64,000 nt of DNA, from the NCBI RefSeq assembly GCF_000315625.1, contig NW_005434528.1, forward strand, positions 98,230-162,229, given 5' to 3'. A program made the translations under genes and the position numbers. Below, in pieces: positions 42,401 to 51,081 of this stretch (position 1 is its first letter; each line of letters opens with the position of its first letter). The stretch comes from Guillardia theta CCMP2712 (taxonomy: Eukaryota > Cryptophyceae > Pyrenomonadales > Geminigeraceae). The notes below the pieces were generated by a model. It did not search any database, was not told where the DNA came from, and saw only the letters and a list, made by a program, of their open reading frames with translations.

Positions 42401-42922
42401 AGTAGATGAGGAGGAGGAAAGGACAGGGGTAGAGGAGGAGGAGATGATCGGAGTAGATGAGGAGGAGGAGAAGACTGGAGTAGAGGAGGAGGAGATGATC
42501 GGAGTAGATGAGGAGGAGGAAAGGACAGGGGTAGAGGAGGAGGAGATGATCGGAGTAGATGAGGAGGAGGAGAAGACTGGAGTAGAGGAGGAGATGATCG
42601 GAGTAGATGAGGAGGAGGAAAGGACAGGGGTAGAGGAGGAGGAGATGATCGGAGTAGATGAGGAGGAGGAGGAGATGATCGGAGTAGATGATGAGGAGGA
42701 GGAGGAGAAGGCTGGAGTAGAGGAGGAAGACAATGCTGGAGTAGGGGAGGAGGAGGAGGAGATGATCGGAGTACTTGAAACGAACGTAGATTCCCAGGGA
42801 GCACTCTCAGAGCAGGTGAGAGGTACAAGTGAACACATCACAAGAAGATGCCATACAAGTGTCTTCCTCCCCCACATCGCCGCAACCCTCGTCTGCATGC
42901 TCGTAGCCCCCACCATCCCCAT
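39413..42922 (-). CDS. mucin-like single-pass surface protein, copy 2 (1169 aa)
   Basis: Paralogue of the gene at 3373-8340, in opposite orientation. The start at 42922 is chosen because it is the paralogue's start (MGMVGATSMQTR); an upstream in-frame ATG at 43021 would put 33 unrelated residues before the signal peptide. Order: signal peptide; Ser/Thr/Pro array (about 45-370); DUF4215-type module (CGNGVLDPGETCDDGN, from about 377); a second Ser-rich insert of about 90 residues absent from copy 1; N-glycosylatable beta region with EGF-like cysteines; ZU5-like domain; Pro-rich and poly-Gly linker; membrane-proximal domain; transmembrane helix (IAGIAIGSVGAGLVLVAIGW); short tail. From DUF4215 onward the protein is almost identical to copy 1 except for the insert, while the N-terminal arrays differ in unit type and length. 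Intronless. Likely a surface coat or adhesin protein. Confidence 0.85.
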   Translation of the reverse strand: MGMVGATSMQTRVAAMWGRKTLVWHLLVMCSLVPLTCSESAPWESTFVSSTPIISSSSSPTPALSSSSTPAFSSSSSSSTPIISSSSSSTPIISSSSTPVLSSSSSTPIISSSTPVFSSSSSTPIISSSSTPVLSSSSSTPIISSSSTPVFSSSSSTPIISSSSTPVLSSSSSTPIISSSTPVLSSSSSTPIISSSTPVFSSSSSTPIISSSTPVLSSSSSTPIISSSSTLVLSSSSSTPIISSSTPVLSSSSSTPVISSSSSSTPVISPFPSGTPVISPFPSGTPVNSSFTGSTPVISSSSSSTPVLSSSSPTPVLSSSTTTPIISSAPSTTPVISSSTSSATSTTPVVSSTFSSSPVISSSAFSTPSLSTPVPTLQLCGNGVLDPGETCDDGNTISGDGCSSLCRVEPYWTCSNPVETTKEIFSSPLTSTPAETTPAPFQTTVISFSSSTSEIAFSSSTPIISSSSSTPVMSSSSSPPIISSSSSSPVVSSPSATEAISAPETTPDMSSPSTTPAQVSEHLSLCTWLATPQWTGLSVLSGTQYATMLNQLTIFLTSNFPLKVGSNFSIIGLNVTIDGNPDNVSVSGNDILSYALWSDTAGKLTVFVKTEVNSTSFTVQVVNPSYGRDPITLGAVCSDCVSFAPSYLVYNANLTSGLATVALAPSSCGKDGQGIALYGSDCQYKCYGVVTDKYCVCNAGQFGPGCSQSLGTPSQVQTKSIAPGEAATISGSGGLSVSFPAGALLGSQTISVAVYDASSLNLSQGTTETLVPAGPVIIFTPAGLRFKKPITISIPYNPDKIPANLRPYVFYYNSSSLNPWERQISTPRPNATPPVLEALIDHFSGFTPLGANPPSNSDSSSPASSSTGLTTSSTIGLSTPSPLSPSPSPSPTPLSPIPAPSPTPPSSPSSPSPPSPNVPPPPPSPSGGGSGGGGGSGGGGGGGGGGGGGGGAPSPPSAPAAPPTYTASSSASGFAVRLQVVSPMSDTFFSSNFDQIKQALAEGLRLNVADVNSPTVIGYVQRRSNQSLSFSADLKVDNPSGFVESVQANASQTLTRLNVAFSQRSIPNATSFSISLIPPPALSSGAIAGIAIGSVGAGLVLVAIGWMVYKERNRRNEENRYVTLEPPAQQAAPLLVQGSPVSADGFTVRSQFVVEPTFQNQGLGYHRWS
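41850..42780 (-). repeat. coding minisatellite of mucin-like copy 2
   Basis: Tandem units encode variants of SSSSTPIISSSSTPVLSSSS and SSTPVFSS. The unit is based on TCC/TCT serine codons, ATCATCTCC and ACTCC, so the opposite strand is a (GAGGAG)n-rich purine tract. It is about a third of the length of the array in copy 1 and uses a different core unit. Confidence 0.9.
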
Positions 42923-43009
42923 GCGCTGATCCCGTCGGAGCGGACCTATCTCCTCAGTCATTGGGCCCAGGCAGATTTCGAGGTTAAATGCCCGACCAGT
43001 CATTGAAAG

Positions 43010-43545
43010 GGCAGCCATCAAAGGGGTAGGGTGGTGGCTTTGAGGTCCCCTTCTCCACCCACGAGTTGCACCTAGATACCAGGGGTCCTATCTGGTCGAA
43101 TTGCATCTGGGAGGGGTGGTGTAGAGGTAGAGGGTGACTTCTATCACGGTTGGTAGTCCTCAAGAGGGGACCAGGGGTGGGTACCGGTAGGTACTCGCTG
43201 TTAAGTTGGCGCTGGTTGATGGGGGGTGGGGGTGGAGAGGCGCATTGTTGGAGTATGCGAAGAGTCATGATGACCCCACCCCCTCAACCCCCTCCTCAAA
43301 TGCGCCTCAAGCATCGAAACTTCGACCCACCTACCCCTCACTTGAGCCTTCACAGTCAACTTTACAGTCACGGAGTTGTGCTCAGTGAGGGGTAGGGTCG
43401 GGGGTCGCTCCCGACCCTCTACCACCCCCCCTCCTCCTCAACTTTGCTTCTATGATGATCCGTTGTGGCCCCAGACCCTACCCCCTCTTGTCCACCTCAA
43501 CTGTAGGAGCCCCACCCCCTCCATGACAATCCCGAGCCCCCTGGC
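43010..43545. other. G/C-strand-biased upstream region of mucin-like copy 2
   Basis: Runs of GGGGGGTGGGGGTGG (about 43218-43232) alternate with CCCCACCCCCTC (about 43273-43284, 43506-43520). No gene is supported. It resembles 2670-3365, the upstream region of copy 1, in style. Confidence 0.45.
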
Positions 43546-43548
43546 ACC

Positions 43549-44193
43549 ATGACCAGTCAATTTTCTCACGTACTCTTGCCAAGGACAAAGTCAGTAGTAA
43601 ATTTCTCCCTCCCCCTCTACCTGTGGAACGCTAGCGACTCCTGTCATCACCTGCCTCGAGCACCCACCTCGAGATCTGTTCTTGACAAGTACCGTGACAT
43701 CGCACAAGGGGTTAGCCGGAGCAGACGCCGGGCTGCAAAGCGGGCCAGGCCGAACTTCATGATCACTTCTCATACGACTGAGACAAGTGACTTGAGCGCT
43801 AGTGACCTCGAACTATTAGTGACAAATGGTTCTTCGATGGTTGACGCGGAGGCAATCAAAGTATATTTTCAGAGTTTAGATCACTTACTAGAGGATTCTA
43901 GCGAAGAGCATGTTTTAGACATCGGCATTGGGATAATCCCAGCCAGATCTGCTTCATTAGATAATGATAATGATAGATCACATTTGATCCCATCGCAAGA
44001 TACATATCATGAACAAAGTGATTCTTTTCTGACTTACGGGTGACATCTCGGGCATTCCGATGTAACACCATGCAAATCCCATATTTCAGCTGCTAGCAGA
44101 GACAAGCTCCTCCAGGCCCTCGACATGCCCCGGTCATCTGAAGCGCGACTCTTGTTTGATGATCTGCTGTCTCTGTACATTCGTCGGGTATGA
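43549..44193 (+). CDS. hypothetical protein, two exons (about 195 aa)
   Basis: Exon 1 is 43549-44039 and exon 2 is 44097-44193, joined by a 57-nt GT-AG intron that restores the frame (TYG then RDKLLQALD). The product has a basic patch (SRSRRRAAKRAR, possible nuclear signal), an acidic middle (YFQSLDHLLEDSSEEH) and a helical end (LLFDDLLSLYIRRV). I do not recognise it. The true start may be the internal Met in NFMITSHTTE. Confidence 0.4.
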
Positions 44194-44199
44194 AAATAT

Positions 44200-45640
44200 T
44201 TGCATTCTCTCTACCAACTTGATAAGTACCATCAGCTGCTGCTGCATCCTGGTGGAACTCAAACATGGCACTACCTGCAAGCTCGATAAGAGGTGGGGGG
44301 CTGGCACTGTTCTTCACATTCCAATGCTGGGTAATCAACATTTGTTGCTGTATGCATGGTTGGATGTATGCAGTTCAACCTCCTGCAAATGCAGCAAGAA
44401 TGTGATCAGAATGCAGATCGTCTCGGCGCAACAGAAGTCCATGACGATCGTTGTGAAGTGCATGCTCCATCCTAGTAATCACGCATGGCATCGCAAGGAT
44501 GACACTTTTCGCATGTTCTCTCTTCAAGATCGTCCTGCAGGCACGTACGGTATTCGGCGCATGCTCTGTCAGCTCAAGGCGTCCCTGCCCTCCCCTGCCC
44601 TCGTCCTCCTCCTCCCCGCCCCCACCCCTTCCTGACCTTCCCCCGCCCTGTAGTAACTTTCTCAATAAACTTTACTCAACTGGGAAGACCTGAAGTGCCC
44701 GTCACATCTCCGTAATTTAACTCAACTCTCCGATTTCTTTGTAATTTAACTCAACTTTGAGTAAAAGGGCTGACGGTAGTACCGGACGATGATGCTTCGG
44801 AAAGATAATTACGGAGTACTGAACGGCTCCAGCCCCGGCCCGGGGGCCCGGGGGCCCGTCCCCGGTCCCTGCCGAAGCGCACCGGCCTCGGACTCGGGAC
44901 TGATAGCCACCTTGAGAAGAGACTGACATGACACTGATCTCAGACCTCAACTCGTGTCAGACTGGACCCCTCCTACTCTCCTTCCGTCTTTCCTAGCTCA
45001 CGTCCTCTGAGACTCATCATAACCTCAACCCCTGTCAACGTGTTCGATGTTCTCGGATGCCCGATTGACCTCTTGTGGGAGCTGGTGAAGTCCTGCTGGA
45101 GGAAGGACCCCTCCATCAGGCCCAAGTGCTGACTCAAACTTGGACCTGGTGTGACCTGCCGAGCTGCCCAAAAGGTTGGAGGCAGGTAGTTTGAAAACTG
45201 CAGCCAATGCGAGCAGAAGAAAAGCAAACACCAAGACGACATTCAACTTGATGAAGGGGCGCAGCGAGTTCAACGAGGCAAAGTCAGTGCATCTGAAGAT
45301 GGATCAATGTGCGGGTGGGATCTGCATAATTGTATTTCTTCTTTCTCTCCTCTTCTCCAACGATGCAAACATTATCCGAGATGTTGTCAACTTTGCTGTA
45401 AGGCAGCCATGGCAGCAAGACTGGCAATGTACTACATCTAAACAGCCAAAACTTGACAACCTCAACCAAAAGAATCAAGTACATCATGACTGACATCAAG
45501 AAAGATCCCAACAATCCTCCTCTAATACATTGCAGATTCCGAGAAATCATTCGAATGGAACCCTTGCCTCTCTTCTCGAAGAACCTACTTCACTTTAAAA
45601 GCACACAACCTTTTAAAAAACACGATGCAGAGACACATGG
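44200..45640. other. intergenic, with one GC-rich element
   Basis: No gene with recognisable content. At 44800-44900 a motif TTACGGAGTACTG is followed by a very GC-rich block with GGCCCGGGGGCCCGGGGGCC, one of several such patches in the window. An AATAAA at 44663-44668 on the plus strand might end the small gene upstream or an unseen transcript. Confidence 0.4.
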
Positions 45641-45649
45641 ACAAAGAGC

Positions 45650-46587
45650 ATGTCCAGCGTTCCTGAACTTGAGCAGGCCTCTGATTCATGGTTGTCCCAG
45701 GTACAGGAAACTGGCTGTCCGCTCAATCGAAAGGTGATTTGTGAGAGATTCTTCATATTACATTCTGTTTGTGATGATGACGCCTCTTCAGGATCACATT
45801 CTCCATCAGCGAGGAAACAAGAGAATGGGACAGGAGTCGACATCACTCTGGATGCAGTAAAAATGCACTTGAAGTCTGTAACAGGTAGTCCTCTCATTGT
45901 TCAGACATGTACCTTAATACCTTGCAAAGGTTTGCGATCACTGTCTTGAGACGATCGCCACCCTGATTTTCAAGAGCGAGGAGAGCAAGATAAGCTTCGG
46001 TAATCCTGCAAATCCACAAAATCGACGATGTCGGAAAGATCTTAACTGCCATGCAGAGGTTTCGCACAGACAACGACGTCATCGCCAACTGCAGCCTGGC
46101 TCTCTCCAACATCGCGACATGCTGCGGCACATCGCGCGACTTCGTAGGTTGAGGTGGCATTCAAACTTTGCTTGATTGAATGACAAGATTTCCGTCTAAC
46201 GTCCTTGTCCTTTCTCGCGCTTGAAAAGCCATTGGGAACCTGGCGACTCAGCGAGGTTTCAAGAGAGCCTTCTCTCAGTGCGGGGTATTCGCGGCAGTCA
46301 TCCAGGGGATGAGGAACATGCTGGAAGTGCAGAAGGCTCAGATCAGCGGCTATCGCGCCCTCCTCAACCTTGCGTACGACGAGGAGAACAAACGGCTCAT
46401 CTTCGAGGACGGCGGTACAGACCTGATTCTGTCCTCCATGCAGCAGCACGCCGGCAGCACCAGGGTGCATATGTTCGGGTGTTTGGAGCTGCACCAGATG
46501 ATCTTCAAGAACGAGACGGTGAGGAGGCGCGTGCAAAGCAGTGGGGAAACGGAGTTGATCGCAAGAGCTGTTCAAGATCATGCGTAG
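45650..46587 (+). CDS. armadillo-like repeat protein (exon model incomplete)
   Basis: The last exon, 46229-46587, encodes IGNLATQRGFKRAFSQCG, then a full armadillo-type unit (ISGYRALLNLAYDEENKRLI, FEDGGTDLILSSMQQH) and part of the next. It joins in phase to an exon ending at 46147 that carries ILTAMQRFRTDNDVIANCSL and ALSNIAT, again armadillo-like. An earlier piece at 45650-45973 (VCDHCLETIATLIFKSEESK) also looks coding, but its frame does not connect cleanly to the middle exon. A missed microintron, an unusual splice site or a one-base error could explain that. ARM solenoids bind partner proteins; no finer function can be given. The 5' end is uncertain. Confidence 0.55.
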
Positions 46588-46844
46588 GATTCTTCCCTGC
46601 TTGTATTGCCCTTGTATCCCTGTTTGCTGCGTAACGGTGTTTGACAGGCTCTGTGCGTTCCTGCCCAACAAATTCTTGCACAAGCCTAGCAGCGACTTGT
46701 TGTTTCTCCCTTGTACTATCAGAAGCCCCTAACCTTATCTCACCCTGCCACTTTATCTTGTTCGCCAGCATGCTAATAGTAGTTAGAGGGCTCCTCTCCC
46801 AGTCTTATCTCGTCAACCACGCTCCTCTGAAGAGAGAGGGAGTC

Positions 46845-47090
46845 AGAGAAAGGGAGAGAGAGAAAGAGAGGAGGAGTTTTTTAGAGTAGGAGGGAGAACG
46901 AGAAGGAGAGAGAGAAAAAGGCAGGGGGTTGCGGAGGCAGTAGTGAAAAAGGGAGGAAGGGAGAAAGAGAGGGAAGGAAAAATTGGTTGCTCAGATTAGG
47001 GGAAAAGAGAAGGTAGAGGAGTGAGAGGAGAGGAGGAATGGAAATCTGTTGAGGAGATGAACGAAGGAGACAGAGATGGTTTCCTATCTC
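46845..47090. repeat. purine-rich low-complexity tract
   Basis: Plus strand almost wholly A/G with GAGAGAGAGAAAG motifs. No gene. Confidence 0.7.
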
Positions 47091-47231
47091 CTTGTCTCCC
47101 TCAAGCCTTCCACCCGCTCCCCCACCCCCTCTCTCCCCCCACAGTGCTGCCACAGTGTTCCACTTTCCGTCGTGACCCTACCCCTTCTTGATTACCCTAC
47201 CTGTCTTTAGAAATCAATTTGGTTTTCTCTA

Positions 47232-47792
<561 letters not shown>

Positions 47793-47989
47793 TCAAACAG
47801 ATCAACTTGTTTTGTGCTTTCTGAACAGAGTTGTATTTCTTCTCTCTGCCTTTCTTTCCTTCTATTCTCTTCACTTCTCTTCACTGCTTCACTCTTCCTC
47901 CCTTCTTCCCGCATTTACTTCTTTCTCTGCTCAGCGTCTTTCACTATCCACTCCGCTCCTTATTCCTCCTTGTTCCTCCTCCTCCCTCT

Positions 47990-48115
47990 AGGAGAGGAGG
48001 AAAAAGGAAAAGGGAGAGAGAGAGGAGGAAGAAGAAAGATAGGAGGAGAGAGGAGGAGAGAGGAGGTGGAGAGGAGGAGGAAGGATGAGGAAGGATGAGG
48101 GAGGAGGAGGAGCAG
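47990..48115. repeat. GAGGAG-type purine tract
   Basis: Plus strand rich in GGAGGAGAGAGG; it ends about 25 bp before the 3' end of the minus-strand gene at 48141. Confidence 0.8.
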
Positions 48116-48140
48116 GGAGAGAAGGGCTTGGCACAAAAGT

Positions 48141-49451
48141 TCACGTGTTGATGTAATACCCAGCGATGTAGCTCTCGACAGCCCGATCATTTCCATACCT
48201 TATATTCATGACGGAGAGCACTTGATACTTGTACCCTTCGAGCAGTGTACTCTCTCTGCCCCATCTGCTCCTCAGGAACCTCAGAGCAGCAGCAACGAAC
48301 TGCTCGTGCAGTCGCTCTGGCAACACCTTGGCATCAAAGTCGACAGCATGGAGGTACGACTCAACACTGTCGTAGAAGATGGGGTCCATTGAAGCACTCT
48401 TGCTCCTCGTTTCCCTCTCCTGTGCTGATCTCACATCATAGGCCGAGCAGTCCTGCTCGCTCTTGACCGGAGCCTGCCAGCCGCCGAAGAACCCGCGGAA
48501 GTCCGGGTCCTTGAACGCCAACCATCCCTTGCCAGCCTTTTCGATGAAGGAGACGAGCCGCGGGCTGCTGTGGACCCTAGAGTTGATCATGGAGCAGAGG
48601 TACAAGCAGGCGAAGACCTCGTGCACATGCAGCGGGGTGTGGTAGAAGAACTCGTCGAACGAAGCCTTGAAGACTCTCCTTCTTGGTGGAGCGAACCAGT
48701 CTTGCAGCTCCCTGCTCTGCTCTCCGTCTTGGAATGCCGCCCTCACCATGCTCTCAAGTTCCTCTTGGTTTTCGAAGAGATGTGACATGGAGCACAGGGG
48801 GATCGAATGGCTCTCAATGAATTTGGACTCGAGAGAACCCCTCCGGATGGTTTGTACAGACTCGACTGAGCTTGTGCATAGATGTTCCTTTGAGCTGTAA
48901 TGAATCGTAACCATTCCCAGAGTCGGAATCTGTCCTCTGATAGTCTGGAACGAGGTAACGGTGAAGATATTACGAAGGCTCATGTTACACTGCAAGGCGT
49001 TCCAACCGTCCTTGAGCAGAGAGGACACAAGGATGCACCACACGTGAGTCTTGTGCAAGGAACCCTCTTGATTCAACAACTCGAGCATAGCGACAAGTGT
49101 CTCTAAGAAGCCGTAGAGGCTACATACCTTTGCTTCACGCAGCCAGTTCCGGTTCAACGTCAGAAAGCTGTATGTGTGGATTTGCCAGCATAGAGCAGGG
49201 CTCTGCTTGATTGCCTTATCCAGACATGCATTAAACTCCTCCTCATTCATCTTCAGGACGTTCCTTCCCAAGACGTCATAGAGGGGAATGTTCTTGAGGG
49301 AGCGGAGGGAAGCATCCTGGTCATGAGGCTTGAGGTGCTCATGCATCCAAGGATCATTGTGAACAAGACTGTCACGAGTCGCCTTCAAACCACACTTCTC
49401 CTTCAGCTTCTCCCCCAGGGAGGGCGAAAACTCTAACACATCCACCTGCAT
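48141..49451 (-). CDS. hypothetical protein (436 aa)
   Basis: A continuous frame with good protein character, which I do not recognise. It begins MQVDVLEFSPSLGEKLKE. It is rich in Trp, Phe and Leu segments (FFGGWQAPVK, GWLAFKDPDF, FACLYLCSMI), with no signal peptide and no transmembrane helix, so it is probably a soluble intracellular protein. The middle part contains a strong donor-like GTATGT just after LREAK, but the sequence beyond it still looks coding (LETLVAMLELLNQE), so I keep one exon. An ATG further upstream would add an unrelated low-quality extension. Confidence 0.55.
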   Translation of the reverse strand: MQVDVLEFSPSLGEKLKEKCGLKATRDSLVHNDPWMHEHLKPHDQDASLRSLKNIPLYDVLGRNVLKMNEEEFNACLDKAIKQSPALCWQIHTYSFLTLNRNWLREAKVCSLYGFLETLVAMLELLNQEGSLHKTHVWCILVSSLLKDGWNALQCNMSLRNIFTVTSFQTIRGQIPTLGMVTIHYSSKEHLCTSSVESVQTIRRGSLESKFIESHSIPLCSMSHLFENQEELESMVRAAFQDGEQSRELQDWFAPPRRRVFKASFDEFFYHTPLHVHEVFACLYLCSMINSRVHSSPRLVSFIEKAGKGWLAFKDPDFRGFFGGWQAPVKSEQDCSAYDVRSAQERETRSKSASMDPIFYDSVESYLHAVDFDAKVLPERLHEQFVAAALRFLRSRWGRESTLLEGYKYQVLSVMNIRYGNDRAVESYIAGYYINT

Positions 49452-51081
49452 TGCCAGCCCGGGAATCTGGAGGGCAACTTGCCAAAAGCGGTATGGCTAA
49501 GGCAGAAAAACGGTCCACTTACCAAACGGGAGTCCCGGAGTCCGGGCCTTTCAACTCGCCGAGTCGCCCGGACCTTGCCGCATGCCGGGCCCAGGACAGC
49601 CTCCACCAAATTGCTAGGTATCTCCTTAATTGGTATCTGCTGCCCCCAATTTTGACTTACCCCCCATCCCACTCGAGGCTCCTACCCCCCCGTTCACACA
49701 AAAAGTACCCCCTGTTTTCGCAGAGTCTTCTACCCCTTGTTCGAGGAAATTCTCTTTGGGACCTTGACTGAAAACTTTTACTCATCCACGATTCAAAAAA
49801 AAAGGTGTGCACCCCTCACTCCTTGGACCCCCATTCTGATCACCCCTACCCTCACCTTCACTACCCCCACCCTTTGTTTTTGAATCAAATTCAAATTTTC
49901 CATGGACCTACCCGTGATTCTAGCCAGTTACATGTTATGAAGCCACCCCTACCTGTGGCAATATTGCTGTGAACTGTACCCTACCCTGTCGACACTCCCT
50001 CTGAATCGTACCCCTACAATCCAACACCCCCACCCCACCCCATTGGGCACACGCTGCCTCCTCCCGCCCTTCCCGCTCCTCTTCCATGCTGCCGCTCTGT
50101 AGCTTGCAGCCAACTTCGCATGCCATCCTACACCTTCCGGAGAGGATCTAGAGCATCAGAACAGCTCCTTCATATTCTACTTGCTTCCCCCTCCTCCTTG
50201 ACCTCCTCCCTCCATTCTCAGCCCCTCCATGCTCCCATACCCCTAGCGCACTGCGGCTGGTTTGGTCAGGTTTTGAAATAGGGGAGAGGGAAATTCTGCA
50301 GGATTGCGCGAGGTTATCATGCGAACATCTTAATATTCTCTTGATTTAAACATCATTTCCATGTTTGCAAACAACATAGCATCATACAGCATGTTGTAAA
50401 ATATCCATTCACTTTCAAATTGCCATGCAGTTCAAATTTTTACGTGGTTTGTTTTGTACATGTCTTTGCGAAGTGATGATATTTTGATTCTTGCTCTACA
50501 TATTGATGATGTATATATTTTATGACCGTGTGTACTACTCATCTGCTTTGTTTTCCTACGCTATGTTCTAGTCCACCCTGTGATTAGCCAAATCCTTCGG
50601 CAGCATTTGGAGCGATGATGTAATTTTTACATGTTCACCAGCCATATTTCCTTGAAACCAGCTCGTGCTGTGTGGTTTTTCGTGAACAAAGCCAATTCTT
50701 CATATATTTCGGTTATGCTTCACTTGGAGTTGTAGCTTTCATACACAGACTGTGCTGTCCTTCATTTTACTCGCTTAATATCCGTCTCTATTCCGTGCTT
50801 TTCGTTTTTCATATTTTACAAGATTTGCGGACAAAGATTAATTTTCGATTGTATCATCATGTTGCTTCCATTCCTGATATCTCGTCTGAACAGACTCGCA
50901 AGTTCCCTAACCTGCAAGATTGTTCGAAGCAAACGCGCTGCTGTTCAGGGCTAGCTATACTCGCTTGTCAATGCCCCGCCACTGTGAGAGCCTGTTCGTC
51001 CGCAGATAGATAAGGCGGATCGGTGTTTTTCAAGGCAAAGGAGGTGGTTGAAAGGAGCAGCGCTCTTGCTGTGACCTGGCA
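49452..51081. other. intergenic; C-rich TACCCC-type tracts and AT-rich DNA
   Basis: 49520-49610 is GC-rich (CCCGGAGTCCGGGCC). 49660-50070 is full of TACCCC and CACCCC tracts. 50290-51000 is AT-rich. No gene is supported; the last part should hold the promoter of the exportin gene starting at 51082. Confidence 0.45.

Noticed and set aside
42923-43021. N-terminal extension of mucin-like copy 2
   Set aside because: It would place 33 unrelated residues before a clear signal peptide, and copy 1 starts at the equivalent of 42922.
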